Shown: one piece after another, positions 42,467 to 51,424 of the stretch
Layout: each line of letters starts with the position of its first letter
How positions within the stretch are numbered: position 1 is the stretch's first letter
Program-made: the position numbers and the translations under genes
Notes under the pieces: model-generated
The model's database searches: none
Told to the model about the DNA's origin: nothing
What the model saw: the letters and a program-made list of their open reading frames with translations, nothing else
NCBI RefSeq assembly: GCF_000336775.1
Contig: NZ_AOLJ01000028.1
Location: 120,142-184,141 of the forward strand
DNA length: 64,000 nucleotides
Source of the DNA: Haloferax gibbonsii ATCC 33959
GTDB lineage: Archaea > Halobacteriota > Halobacteria > Halobacteriales > Haloferacaceae
Reading direction: 5' to 3'

Positions 42467-43825
42467 ATGCCCCGGACGCGACGCGACGTGCTCGCCTCGC
42501 TCGCCGGGGTCGGCGTCGCCGGACTCGCGGGGTGTACCGCGCTCGACGCTGGCGGCTCCGAAACCGAGGACCCGTCTCTCGACGCGGCGACCCTCCGCGA
42601 GGTCAGAGAACTCGGGTCGCCGGCGTTCCCGGCCCGCGTTCCGGCCCCGATTGCCGATTCGTTCCTCGAACGGGGCCGCGCTCGCGCCCGCGAACTCCTC
42701 GATTCCTGTCCCGAGAGGATGTCCCCGGAAGAAGTCCCGAACGAGGCGGTCCGGGAAATCTACGCCGAGGCGTACGCGGACGCCGCCGAGGACCTCGAAC
42801 GGACGGCGGCTGACGAGTCGCCCTTCGAGGCGCTTCGGGGACTGCGCTACGCCCGCGGGGCCGCGGCGATGGCGAAGGGGACCTACGAGGCCGCAGTCGG
42901 CGGCTTCACCGAGTCTGACGTGCGTGACGAGGCCGAGGCGGTCCGCGCCGACATCGAGTCGTTCCGGCTCGGCACGCGTTATCTCGGCGACGAACCCGAC
43001 CGGGCGCTCGTGGTGTACGAGGCCGTCGAGAACCTCGTCGCGGCCGCGGTCAGGTATCTCGACAACGCCGGCGAGTACGGGCGCTACGCCGACAGCGCCC
43101 CGCGGGTCGGCGAACTCTTCGACGCGGTCGAGTCGGCGCGGGCGTCGCTCGACGGCGCGCGCCACGTCCGCGACCGCTATCTCGCGACGATTCCAGACCC
43201 GGTGGACTTCACCGGCCCGTTCGAGGCGACGGCCTCCTCGCTCGCCGAGATTATCGCGGACCGCCTGTCCGAGTATCCCGAGGAGGAAAGGCTCGAACCC
43301 GTCGTCGAGGCCGAGGGATTCGACACGGAGGAACTCGAATCCATGCCGGCCAAAGACCTGCTGGTGGAGACGTTCGTCGAAGTCGAACGCGGGCTTCAGG
43401 ACGCCCGTGACGGCCTCCGAAGCGACCGCTTCGCCACCGCACTCGTGGGCGCACACACCGCCGAGACGCACCGCCGCGCGTTCGAGGACGCAGTCACGGC
43501 GGTCAAGCGAGGCCGCTACGAGTCCGTCGAGTCCGCAACCGCGGTCAGAGACGCGAAACTCGGCGCGCTCGAAGCCCTCGAAGCCGCCCGGTCGGACGGG
43601 TCGAACCCGCACCTGACGCGGCGCGCGCTGGTCGATATCGCCCACATGGTCGGCCGCGGGGACCGTTCTCTCGGCGACGACTACTATTCGGACGACGACC
43701 CTCGGGCCGCGCGAAACGCACTCGCGCAGTACGCGACCACCGAGTTCGCCGCGCGCGAGACGCCTGATGTGAGCGCGTGGGTGCTCGGGACGCTCGCGGC
43801 CGAGCGCGGCGGCGTCCGCCGCTGA
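42467..43825 (+). CDS. Large helical Tat lipoprotein of unknown function
   Basis: The 452-residue protein starts MPRTRRDVLASLAGVGVAGLAGC, a Tat signal with lipobox Cys. The mature part is almost wholly helical and acidic, with repeated stretches such as YAEAYADAAEDLERTAADES, ALVVYEAVENLVAAAVRYLD and FVEVERGLQDARDGLRSDRF. It suggests a helical-repeat or four-helix-bundle scaffold outside the membrane. No known domain is identified. It is in one transcript with the preceding lipoprotein. Confidence 0.75.
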   Translation: MPRTRRDVLASLAGVGVAGLAGCTALDAGGSETEDPSLDAATLREVRELGSPAFPARVPAPIADSFLERGRARARELLDSCPERMSPEEVPNEAVREIYAEAYADAAEDLERTAADESPFEALRGLRYARGAAAMAKGTYEAAVGGFTESDVRDEAEAVRADIESFRLGTRYLGDEPDRALVVYEAVENLVAAAVRYLDNAGEYGRYADSAPRVGELFDAVESARASLDGARHVRDRYLATIPDPVDFTGPFEATASSLAEIIADRLSEYPEEERLEPVVEAEGFDTEELESMPAKDLLVETFVEVERGLQDARDGLRSDRFATALVGAHTAETHRRAFEDAVTAVKRGRYESVESATAVRDAKLGALEALEAARSDGSNPHLTRRALVDIAHMVGRGDRSLGDDYYSDDDPRAARNALAQYATTEFAARETPDVSAWVLGTLAAERGGVRR

Positions 43826-44177
43826 CGGGCCGTTTCCTTCGTTTTGGGCGCGTTCCCGCGAACTGTTTGGACGGTATCGACCGGTCCGACTGCCGCGTCT
43901 CTGCATCGACTCTCGGAAACTCTCGAGACGACCGCTTCGATAACTCGCGGGCGGCGAGTCATGGGGGCGCCCACAGGTGGTTCATGCAATCCACGCACCA
44001 CCATCGCGCTCGACCGAGTCGAACGCTCGATGGACGAACTCCGGGTGAGGTGCTCCTTAGATAGCACCACCTCGCCTCGGTGAAACGCGGGAGATTGGCA
44101 ACGTTTGGGTGTCCTCCGTCGCAACGCTACCCCACCCGATAATAAGGTTTAATATTTGATGGCGGTTTGATTGTTAT
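43826..44177. other. Intergenic region with hairpin and AT-rich nikR promoter
   Basis: No gene is supported. GGTGCT-CCTTAGAT-AGCACC near 44049-44068 is a clean stem that could terminate the lipoprotein operon. TAATAAGGTTTAATATTTG near 44140-44158 is the likely nikR promoter, with its TATA about 30 bases before ATG 44178. Confidence 0.45.
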
Positions 44178-44606
44178 ATGGCCGTCGTTAGCGTCTCGAT
44201 GCCGGAGGAACTACTCGAGCGAATCGACCAGTTTTCCGAGGACCACGGATATACTGGCCGGAGCGAAGTGCTCCGAGAGGCGAGTCGGAACCTCCTCGGT
44301 GAGTTCGAGGACAAGAAACTCGAAGACCGCGAACTGATGGGCGTCGTAACTGTCGTCTTCGATTACGAGACGACGAGCGTCGAAGAGAAGATGATGCGAC
44401 TCCGCCACGAGTACGAGGACATCGTTGCGTCGAACTTCCACAGCCACGTCGGCGGGCACCACTGTATGGAACTGTTCGTTCTCGAGGGGTCGCTCGAAGA
44501 CATCTCGACGTTCGTCGGAAAAATCAGAGCGACGAAAGACACGCTCACGATCGATTATTCGGTGCTTCCGGTCGACGACTTCGGTCCGCTCGCGGATATG
44601 AGCTGA
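44178..44606 (+). CDS. nikR: NikR-type nickel-responsive ribbon-helix-helix regulator
   Basis: The 142-residue protein has an N-terminal RHH domain ([20 protein letters not shown], then [17 protein letters not shown]). A C-terminal ACT-like domain carries the nickel site [15 protein letters not shown], with three spaced His and one Cys as in NikR. Tetrameric NikR represses nickel-uptake genes when nickel is bound. Length is normal. No nickel transporter or hydrogenase/urease gene lies in the window, so its targets are elsewhere or it serves another local metal gene. Confidence 0.93.
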   Translation: MAVVSVSMPEELLERIDQFSEDHGYTGRSEVLREASRNLLGEFEDKKLEDRELMGVVTVVFDYETTSVEEKMMRLRHEYEDIVASNFHSHVGGHHCMELFVLEGSLEDISTFVGKIRATKDTLTIDYSVLPVDDFGPLADMS

Positions 44607-44822
44607 ATTCGCTGTCCCACGTTCGGACCCCACGCTGTCGACTCACCCGAACAGATTGGTCGTAGCGCTGGGGTAGTCTGTTATCGGAACTCTCTCTATC
44701 AGTGGACCGCTGTAGCGGACGCTGAACGAGTAGATGCTCTGTTCGACCGGCGAGAGGCGTCGCCGTCGGTGTATCGTTCAGCCGAGGAAGTTAGGTGTTG
44801 GCGGGCGTACCACTCTCACATA

Positions 44823-46250
44823 ATGTCTGACGAACCATTCGTCGTCATCGGCGGCGACGCCGCCGGACTTTCCGCCGCGAGCAAGTTCGCCCGCGCCGAC
44901 GCCGACCGCGAGGTCGTCGTCTTCGAGAAGGGCCGCTGGGTCTCCTACGCCCACTGCGGCACGCCCTACTTCGTCAAAGGCGAGGTCGACAAGCTCACCG
45001 ACATGCTCTCGCTGTCGCCCGAGGCGGCCGCCGACCGCGGCATCGACCTCCGGCGCGAACACGAGGTCGTCGCCGTCGACACCGACGAGCGGGTCGTCAC
45101 GGTCGACGGCCCCGACGGAGCGTTCGAACAGCCCTACGGCGACCTCCTCGTCGCCACCGGCGCGCGGGCGCTCCGCGACCCGATAGACGGCATCGACCTC
45201 GACGGCGCGTTCACGCTCCACGGGCTGGACGACGCGGCAGCGATTCGGTCGTTCCTCACCGACCCGGACGAGGCCTCGGTCGCCGACCTCGGCGGCGGCG
45301 GCTTCGTCGACGAGGCGCGAGCGGCCCGTTTCGGCGCGATGGAACCGCCCGAGTCGGTCGCCATCGTCGGCGGCGGGTTCGTCGGCGTCGAGATGGCTGA
45401 GGCCTTCACCGCCCACGACCTCGACGTCCATCTGTTCCAGCGCTCCGGGCACGTCCTCAGCACCTTCGGCGACGCCGTCGGCGAGCGAGTCGAAGAACAC
45501 CTCGAAGATAACGGCGTCACGCTCCACCTCGGCGCGTCGGTGGAGCGACTCCGCGGCGACGACGCGGGCCGGGTCGAGGCCGTCGTCTGCGAGGGCGACG
45601 AACTCGCGGTCGATGCGGCGATGGTCGGCATCGGCCTCCGTCCCAACTCGGACCTCGTCGCCGACGCGGTCGACCTCGGCGAGACGGGCGCTATCGCGGT
45701 CGACGACTACGGGCGGACGAGCGCGGAGCGCGTCTACGCCGCGGGCGACTGCGCCGAAATCGACCACGTCGTCACCGGCGAGCCGACGTGGAACACGCTC
45801 GGCCTGCCCGCGAACCGCGCCGGGCGAGCCATCGGCCAGACCGTCGCCGGCGACCCCGAACCCATCGGGACCGTCGCGAACACCTCGGTCGTGAAGGCGT
45901 TCGACCTCGAGTGCGGCCGCGCCGGCGTGACCGACCTCGACGAGGCGCGCGACGCCGGCTTCGACCCCGTCTCGGAGACCATCACCGCCGGCTCGCGGTC
46001 GGGCTACTACCCCGGGTCCGCCGAGACGACCGTCACGCTCGTCGCCGACCGCGACACGGGGCGACTGCTCGGCGGCACCATCGTCGGAGCCGACCGCGCC
46101 GCCGTCAGAATCGACACCGTGGCGACCGCGCTCGCCTCCGAGTTGACCGTCGCCGAGGTGGAGCGTCTCGACCTCGGCTACGCGCCGCCCTTTAGCCCCG
46201 TCTGGGACCCGATTTTGACCGCGGCGAAGGTGCTCCGCGGCTCGCTGTAA
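44823..46250 (+). CDS. CoA-disulfide-reductase / NADH-oxidase-like flavoprotein
   Basis: ATG 44823 gives 475 residues. FVVIGGDAAGLSAASKFARA binds FAD. WVSYAHCGTPYFVKGE holds the single active-site Cys in the position used by CoA-disulfide reductase and NADH oxidase. SVAIVGGGFVGVEMAEAFTA binds NAD(P)H and ERVYAAGDCAEI closes the FAD site. A dimerisation domain (SETTVTLVADRDTGRLLGGT) ends the protein. It reduces a disulfide or persulfide, or oxygen, with NAD(P)H. The loop DPDEASVADLGGGGFVDEAR looks like an insertion between the two nucleotide domains. It appears monocistronic. Confidence 0.9.
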   Translation: MSDEPFVVIGGDAAGLSAASKFARADADREVVVFEKGRWVSYAHCGTPYFVKGEVDKLTDMLSLSPEAAADRGIDLRREHEVVAVDTDERVVTVDGPDGAFEQPYGDLLVATGARALRDPIDGIDLDGAFTLHGLDDAAAIRSFLTDPDEASVADLGGGGFVDEARAARFGAMEPPESVAIVGGGFVGVEMAEAFTAHDLDVHLFQRSGHVLSTFGDAVGERVEEHLEDNGVTLHLGASVERLRGDDAGRVEAVVCEGDELAVDAAMVGIGLRPNSDLVADAVDLGETGAIAVDDYGRTSAERVYAAGDCAEIDHVVTGEPTWNTLGLPANRAGRAIGQTVAGDPEPIGTVANTSVVKAFDLECGRAGVTDLDEARDAGFDPVSETITAGSRSGYYPGSAETTVTLVADRDTGRLLGGTIVGADRAAVRIDTVATALASELTVAEVERLDLGYAPPFSPVWDPILTAAKVLRGSL

Positions 46251-46349
46251 GCCGCGAGCGGTTCGAAATTCGAACCGAACAAAACGACTATTATCGATTG
46301 TGTGGTAACGATACGCCCACGTGCTGAATATAACTCCAACAGAGCGCGG

Positions 46350-47345
46350 GTGTGTCGAAACGAAACCGACGCGGCCGACGAGTCCGGCGGAGTCGCATCG
46401 GCGTCCGCCGAGCGGAGCGTGGTGTCGGTGAACGGCCGGGTCGCCGCCGGACTGTTCGTCCTTCTGGGACTCCTCTGGGGGAGTTCGTTCGTCGCCATCG
46501 AAGTCGGTCTCGCGTACTTCCCGCCGCTGCACTTCGCGGCGCTTCGGTTCTTCCTCGCGGGGCTCATCGTCCTCGGCTACGCCGCCGTCTCGACCGACTA
46601 CTGGCGGCCGCACAGCCGGACCGACTGGACGCTCGTCGGCGTCTCCGGCGGCCTCCTCATCGGCGCGCACCACGCGTTTCTCTACCTCGGACAGGAGCAC
46701 GTCCCCGGCGCGGTGGCGGCCATCGTCATCAGTCTCGGCCCGGTCCTGACCGCGCTGTTCGCGACGGGCATCCTCGGCGACCGCATCTCGCCGCTCGGGG
46801 TCATCGGGTTCGGTTTCGGCTTTCTCGGCGTCGGCCTCGTCGCCCAACCGGACCCGAACGCGCTCCTCTCCAGCGACGTGGTCGGCGTCGCCATCGTCTT
46901 CGTTGCCTCGGCGTGTTTCGCCCTCGGTGCCGTCCTGACGCGCCCCTTCTCGTCGGACATCCCGGCGCGGACGCTCCAGGCGTGGGCGATGCTGTTCGGG
47001 GCCGCGCTCCTGTCCGTCGCGGGCGTCGCCACCGGCGAGTCGCTCGCGGCTATCGAGTGGTCCGGCGTCGCCGTCGGCTCGCTGCTCTATCTCGCCGTCG
47101 TCAGCGGCGCGGGCGCGTTCCTCATCTACTTCGAACTGCTCGGCCGGTTCGGCCCGACGCAGATAAACCTCATCGGCTACGTCGAACCGGTCTCCGCGAC
47201 GCTCCTCAGTTGGGCCTTCCTCGGTCAACTCATCGACTCCGTGACCGCGCTCGGCTTCCTCTCCATCTTCGCCGGCTTCGCGCTCATCAAGCGCCGGGCG
47301 CTCGGCGAGTTGGTCGCGGGAGCGCGCGGTCGGTCTGCGGAGTGA
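46350..47345 (+). CDS. EamA-family (DMT) transporter
   Basis: The protein has about ten membrane helices in two EamA repeats. The first is marked by LFVLLGLLWGSSFVAIEVGL and FAALRFFLAGLIVLGYAA, the second by VVGVAIVFVASACFALGAVL and GYVEPVSATLLSWAFLGQLI. EamA proteins export amino acids, nucleotide sugars or other small metabolites; the substrate is unknown. Starts at GTG 46302, 46350 and 46419 are all open. 46350 is chosen because AATATAAC lies about 22 bases before it, but the first helix starts only near 46430. The TetR gene follows on the same strand. Confidence 0.8.
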   Translation: MCRNETDAADESGGVASASAERSVVSVNGRVAAGLFVLLGLLWGSSFVAIEVGLAYFPPLHFAALRFFLAGLIVLGYAAVSTDYWRPHSRTDWTLVGVSGGLLIGAHHAFLYLGQEHVPGAVAAIVISLGPVLTALFATGILGDRISPLGVIGFGFGFLGVGLVAQPDPNALLSSDVVGVAIVFVASACFALGAVLTRPFSSDIPARTLQAWAMLFGAALLSVAGVATGESLAAIEWSGVAVGSLLYLAVVSGAGAFLIYFELLGRFGPTQINLIGYVEPVSATLLSWAFLGQLIDSVTALGFLSIFAGFALIKRRALGELVAGARGRSAE

Positions 47346-47395
47346 CCGTCGTCGAGTCCCGCGTTTCGCCCGCGGAGCAACGGACACAAGTAGTC

Positions 47396-47415
47396 GAGCG
47401 AGCGAACACTCACTC
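47396..47415. promoter_or_regulatory. Imperfect palindrome before the TetR gene
   Basis: GAGCGAGCGAACACTCACTC reads as GAG-n-GAG-n-G with a matching inverted half (14 of 20 symmetric), ending three bases before ATG 47419. It resembles the half-sites of the palindrome at 48491-48508, suggesting autoregulation by the TetR protein. Confidence 0.4.
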
Positions 47416-47418
47416 ACC

Positions 47419-48012
47419 ATGCCCGCCGACTCCGTGCCGCCCGAGCAGAAAGCACAGATTGCGAACGCGGTCCGCGCGGCGCTCGCCACGCACGGCTACG
47501 CTCGGCTGACGACGAAGAAGGTGGCCGCGGAGAGCGAAAAGAGCGAGGCGGGGCTGTACTACTACTACGACTCGAAAGACGAGATGATCGTCGCGTTCCT
47601 CGAAACGTCGGAGGACTACCTCGCGCGGAGCCTCGACGAAATCGACGCCGAGGGCCCCGAAGAACGGCTTCGGGCGGTCTGCGACATCCTCATCGTCGAC
47701 GAAGACGACGCGGCCGCCGCCGGCGTCAACATCGCCGTCATGGAACTCCTCTCGCACGCGCCACACAACGAGACGCTCCGCGAACCGCTGCTCCGGATGG
47801 AGCGCCACACCCTCGACGTTATCGCCGACATCGTCCGCGACGGCGTCGAGCGGGGCGTCTTCCGCGAGGTCGACCCCGAGGGAACGGCCGCGTTCGTCCT
47901 CTCGGCGACCGACGGCTACACCGGCTTTGCCCTCGCGCTCGGGATGGAGGGCGTCGGCGACGACCTCCGGGAGTCGCTGTCGGCGTACATCGACTCGTTG
48001 TTGGTCGAGTGA
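47419..48012 (+). CDS. TetR/AcrR-family transcriptional regulator
   Basis: The 197-residue protein has the TetR HTH at residues about 9-57: AQIANAVRAALATHGYARLT, then KKVAAESEKSEAGLYYYYDS and KDEMIVAFLE. The C-terminal all-helical domain (VAVMEL-type helices, here NIAVMELLSHAPHNETLREP) binds an unknown ligand and dimerises. TetR proteins usually repress neighbouring efflux or membrane genes; candidates are the EamA transporter upstream and the membrane protein at 48627, which has a related palindrome in its promoter. Confidence 0.92.
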   Translation: MPADSVPPEQKAQIANAVRAALATHGYARLTTKKVAAESEKSEAGLYYYYDSKDEMIVAFLETSEDYLARSLDEIDAEGPEERLRAVCDILIVDEDDAAAAGVNIAVMELLSHAPHNETLREPLLRMERHTLDVIADIVRDGVERGVFREVDPEGTAAFVLSATDGYTGFALALGMEGVGDDLRESLSAYIDSLLVE

Positions 48013-48161
48013 GGCCCGCCCGTCTGTTTCCGTCGTCCCCGCTCGGTCCGGCACTTATCTACCGAAACGGCCGTAAGCGGGCGGACGAATGTCTTTCGAA
48101 GGGTCGTGGTACCTTGACCCTCGGAAGGGTTATCCGTCGCCCGACCTTCGATTTGTTCGTA

Positions 48162-48368
48162 ATGGCACACGGCAAAGTTGATTTCTTCAACGACACTGGC
48201 GGCTACGGTTTCATCTCTACTGACGACGGCGACCTCGACGACGACGAAGACGTGTTCTTCCACATGGAAGACGTCGGCGGCGAAGACCTCACGGAAGGTA
48301 CCGAAGTCGAGTTCGACATCGAGTCCTCGCCCAAGGGCCCCCGCGCGGCGAACGTCGTTCGGCAGTAA
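48162..48368 (+). CDS. cspA: Cold-shock-domain protein
   Basis: ATG 48162 gives 68 residues. MAHGKVDFFNDTGGYGFIST carries the RNP1-like aromatic block, and DEDVFFHMEDVGGEDL carries RNP2. The five-stranded OB fold binds single-stranded RNA or DNA and acts as an RNA chaperone. The acidic insert DDGDLDDDED is a halophile feature. The upstream in-frame extension to 48009 is not conserved. A GC-poor stretch (TTCGATTTGTTCGTA) lies before the start. Confidence 0.95.
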   Translation: MAHGKVDFFNDTGGYGFISTDDGDLDDDEDVFFHMEDVGGEDLTEGTEVEFDIESSPKGPRAANVVRQ

Positions 48369-48490
48369 CACCGAGACGCGACTGCTGTTTGTAGCGGCAG
48401 ACGACACCTCGACTTTTCAGACGATTACACGGCGAGCCGAGGCTCTCGACGGAACCGAGCCTCTCGGCCGTGGTTCGCTCCTCCCGTTTC

Positions 48491-48508
48491 TAAGTAAGTA
48501 CTCACTCA
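48491..48508. promoter_or_regulatory. Imperfect 18-base palindrome next to a TATA box
   Basis: TAAGTAAGTACTCACTCA is symmetric about AGTACT with 14 of 18 positions matching. TTTATAT lies six bases downstream (48514-48520), and the first ATG is at 48544, a leaderless distance. A regulator bound here would touch the BRE/TATA region. Half-sites resemble the site at 47396-47415. Confidence 0.5.
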
Positions 48509-48543
48509 GTAGATTTATATCGCTCCTCGAACGACTCGATTCC

Positions 48544-48630
48544 ATGCCGAGCCTACACAGCGTCCACGCCCCGCCGAATCACGCCGAGCGTCCACGCCTG
48601 CCAACCGCCTCAATCGAGGTCTCGCGATGA
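48544..48630 (+). CDS. Candidate 28-residue leader ORF overlapping the DUF2306-like gene
   Basis: ATG 48544 lies about 30 bases after TTTATAT and opens 28 codons starting MPSLHSVHAPPNHAERP. The TGA at 48628-48630 overlaps ATG 48627 as ATGA. The architecture copies the leader ORFs of the glycan island. It could be a real short peptide for translational coupling or a chance frame. Confidence 0.35.
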   Translation: MPSLHSVHAPPNHAERPRLPTASIEVSR

Positions 48631-49304
48631 CGCTCGTCGAGGACGCGACGCTCGGCGTCCACATCCTCGCCGGGTTCGCGGCGCTGTTCGCCGGCTTCGG
48701 CGCGATAGCCACGAAGAAAGGCGGCCGTCGCCACCGTCGGGCGGGCCGGGTCTACGTCGCGGGGATGACCGTCGTCGCGGTCACGTCGCTCGTGCTGTTC
48801 GCCCTCGCGCCGACCCGCGGGCGGACGTTCCTCGCGCTCGTCGCGGTGTTCAGCTACTACTTCGTCTTCTCGGGCGACCGCGTCCTCTCGCGGAAGCGCC
48901 CGACCGACAGGCCGGAACTCGTCGACTGGGTCGCGGTCGGTCTGCTCGCCACCGCCGGAGTCGGTCTCCTCGCCATGGGCGCGCTCCGGTTCCTCGCCGG
49001 CGACAGTTTCGCCACCGTGATGCTCGTCTTCGGCGCTGCCGGCGCCGGCTTCGGCGTCCGCGACCTCGCCGCCTTCCGCCGGAAGCGCGCGGAGTCTCGG
49101 GAGTGGTTCTTCGAACACATCGGCCGCATGGGCGGCGGCTACATCGCCACCGTCACCGCCTTCTCGTCTGTCAACTTCGACTTCCTCCCGACCGTCGCCG
49201 CGTGGCTCTGGCCCACCGTCGTCGGCACACCACTCATCTTCCTCGCCATCCGGAAGTACAAACGCGGGTCGCCCGGCGCGGCCGCCTCGACCGCGACTGA
49301 TTAG
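48627..49304 (+). CDS. DUF2306-like polytopic membrane protein
   Basis: The 225-residue protein has about seven membrane helices. LGVHILAGFAALFAGFGAIA, then KGGRRHRRAGRVYVAGMTVV, and a C-terminal HIGRMGGGYIATVTAFSSVN resemble DUF2306 and related haem-type membrane proteins with conserved His residues in helices 1, 2 and 5. No function is known. Its promoter carries a palindrome related to the one before the TetR gene. Confidence 0.75.
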   Translation: MTLVEDATLGVHILAGFAALFAGFGAIATKKGGRRHRRAGRVYVAGMTVVAVTSLVLFALAPTRGRTFLALVAVFSYYFVFSGDRVLSRKRPTDRPELVDWVAVGLLATAGVGLLAMGALRFLAGDSFATVMLVFGAAGAGFGVRDLAAFRRKRAESREWFFEHIGRMGGGYIATVTAFSSVNFDFLPTVAAWLWPTVVGTPLIFLAIRKYKRGSPGAAASTATD

Positions 49305-49466
49305 GAACCGCGGGCGACCGCTCTTTTCCCCACCTTCCGACCGCTATCTCGACGGCCTCTCGCCGCGGAGTGTGACGGCGCTCGACGAATTCCGGGCCGA
49401 CATTGAATAACAACGGTGAACGATAGAATAACAGCACTTATTATATCGAATGAGTTTTCTAATAAC

Positions 49467-50609
49467 ATGCGAACGAAAACCCGACGCAGGTTCCTCGCGA
49501 CAGTCGCCGGAAGCGCCGCCGTCGGCCTCGCGGGCTGTCTCGGTGACGGCTCGTCCGATTCGACCGACTCGTCAGCCGAATCGGAGACGACGGCCGCGGC
49601 CTCGTTCTTCGTCTTCGGCGACGTGGCCCGACGCGTCGCTGGCGACGTCGCGTCCGTCGACACGCTCGTCCCCATCGGTCAGCACGGCCACGGCTGGGAG
49701 CCCGGCCCGGACGTGCAGGGCCGGGTACTCGAGTCCGACCTGTTCGTCCACGGAATGCCCGGCTTTCAGCCGTGGGCCGACGACATTCGGTCGTCGCTCG
49801 AAGCCGACGGGTCGGATGTCACCGCGGTCGACGCCTCCGCCGACGTGGAACTCCACGAAATCGGACCCGACGGCCACGTCCACGACGACGAGTCCCACGA
49901 CGAGGCGGAACAGCACGACGAAGAGGCGCACGCGAACGAGACGCACGAGGAGACGCACGCAAACGAGACACACAGCGAAGAGACCGAACACCACGAAGAG
50001 ACCGAACACCACGAAGAGACCGAACACCACGACGACGAGCACGCCGAGGAGTCGGAGAGCCACGACCACGGCGAGCTCGACCCGCACTTCTGGCTGGACC
50101 CGACGCGGGTCGCCACCGCGACCGAGACGCTCCGCGACGCCTTCCAGTCGGTCGATTCCGCGAACGCCGACGCCTACGCCGCGAACGCCGAGTCCTACCG
50201 CGAGACGCTCTCGGAACTCGACGCGGCGTTCGAGGACGGCCTCGCCGCCCGCGACCGCGACGTGATTCTCGTCGCCGGCCACGACGCCTACGGCTATCTC
50301 TCCGACCGCTACGACCTCGAAATCGTCGCGCTCACCGGTATCTCGCCGGACGAGGAGCCGTCGCCACGGGACATCGAGCGGGCGCAGGCGACCATCGAGG
50401 AACACGGCATCCGACACGTCCTCGCCGACCCGCTGGAGTCCGACCGCGCCGCACAGCAACTCGTCTCCGAGACGGACGCCGAGGACGTGCTCCCGCTCAC
50501 GCCGCTTCCCGGCGTAATGACTGAGTGGGAGGAAAACGACTGGGGGTACGTGGATATCATGCGAGAGGTGAACCTCCCGTCGCTCCGGACGGCGCTCGGC
50601 GCGCAATGA
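49467..50609 (+). CDS. znuA: ZnuA-type zinc-binding lipoprotein of an ABC transporter
   Basis: ATG 49467 gives 380 residues. TRRRFLATVAGSAAVGLAGC is a Tat signal plus lipobox. The A-1 domain has VPIGQHGHGWEP and LDPHFWLDPTRVA, the latter with the zinc-binding His, and VAGHDAYGYLSDRYDLEIV with the third ligand. Between them a His/Glu-rich loop (about residues 145-205) holds three exact repeats of ETEHHE coded by an 18-base tandem repeat. Such loops are typical of zinc, not manganese, binding proteins. The stop overlaps the ATPase start. A TATA-like TTATTATATCG and two GAATAACA direct repeats precede the gene. Confidence 0.92.
   Translation: MRTKTRRRFLATVAGSAAVGLAGCLGDGSSDSTDSSAESETTAAASFFVFGDVARRVAGDVASVDTLVPIGQHGHGWEPGPDVQGRVLESDLFVHGMPGFQPWADDIRSSLEADGSDVTAVDASADVELHEIGPDGHVHDDESHDEAEQHDEEAHANETHEETHANETHSEETEHHEETEHHEETEHHDDEHAEESESHDHGELDPHFWLDPTRVATATETLRDAFQSVDSANADAYAANAESYRETLSELDAAFEDGLAARDRDVILVAGHDAYGYLSDRYDLEIVALTGISPDEEPSPRDIERAQATIEEHGIRHVLADPLESDRAAQQLVSETDAEDVLPLTPLPGVMTEWEENDWGYVDIMREVNLPSLRTALGAQ
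49980..50033 (+). repeat. Three perfect 18-base tandem repeats inside znuA
   Basis: GAGACCGAACACCACGAA occurs three times head to tail at 49980-49997, 49998-50015 and 50016-50033, the last with C as the final base. Each encodes ETEHHE (the last one ETEHHD) in the His-rich loop. Perfect DNA identity implies recent expansion by slippage. Confidence 0.85.
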
Positions 50610-51424
50610 CGGCCGTCTCGCTCAGCGACGTGTCCTTTTCGTACGGCGACGTCCCGGTCGTCGACGGGGTTTCGCTCGACGTGGCCGAAGGCGAGTTCCT
50701 CGGCCTCGTCGGCCCGAACGGCTCGGGCAAGAGCACGCTCCTGACGCTGATGCTCGGGCTCCGCCGTCCGACCCGCGGCGAGGTGCGACTGTTCGACCGC
50801 CCCGCCCACGACTTCGCCGACGGCGAGCGCGTCGCCTACGTCGCACAGGACGCGACGGACGCGGCCCGGGACATGCCGGTCACCGTCCGCGAGGTCGTCC
50901 GGATGGGTCGTTACCCGCGGAACCTGTTCGGCCGCTTCTCGGCCGACGACCGCGAGGCGGTGGCCTCGGCGCTCGACCGCGTCGGTATCGCGGACCTCGC
51001 CGACCGCCGGGTCGGGGCGCTCTCCGGCGGCCAGCGCCAGCGAGTGTTCGTCGCCCGCGCGCTCGCCGCGGAGGCCGACCTGCTCGCCCTCGACGAGCCG
51101 ACGGTCGCCCTCGACGCCGAGTCCCGCGAGGCGTTCTACGACCTCCTCGGCGAACTGAACCAACAGGGGATGACGGTCGTCCTCGTCGAACACGACATCG
51201 GCGTCGTCACGGCCCGCGCGTCCCGAATCGCCTGTCTCAACAAGCGGCTGTACTTCCACGGCGACACCGACGACTTCGCCGAGAGCGACGCGCTCGCCGC
51301 GGCCTACGGCGCGAACCAGCGCGTGCTCGACCACGACCACGGCCATCACCACGGCAACTCTCACGACCACCAGCGGGGTCACTCCCACGGCGACGCCCGC
51401 GCCGAACCGGAGGACGAGCAGTGA
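50606..51424 (+). CDS. znuC: Zinc ABC transporter ATP-binding protein
   Basis: ATG 50606 overlaps the znuA stop and gives 272 residues. VGPNGSGKSTLLTLMLGL is Walker A, ALSGGQRQRVFVARALAAEA the ABC signature, LLALDEPTVALD Walker B, and VVLVEHDIGVV the switch His. A His-rich tail (DHDHGHHHGNSHDHQRGHSH) after residue 235 is unusual for an ATPase subunit. It may buffer zinc at the cytoplasmic side or sense it. The stop overlaps the permease GTG start. Confidence 0.93.
   Translation: MTAVSLSDVSFSYGDVPVVDGVSLDVAEGEFLGLVGPNGSGKSTLLTLMLGLRRPTRGEVRLFDRPAHDFADGERVAYVAQDATDAARDMPVTVREVVRMGRYPRNLFGRFSADDREAVASALDRVGIADLADRRVGALSGGQRQRVFVARALAAEADLLALDEPTVALDAESREAFYDLLGELNQQGMTVVLVEHDIGVVTARASRIACLNKRLYFHGDTDDFAESDALAAAYGANQRVLDHDHGHHHGNSHDHQRGHSHGDARAEPEDEQ

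Noticed and set aside
44778..47489. A 903-residue minus-strand frame
   Set aside because: It is antisense to the flavoprotein and EamA genes and shows no domain.
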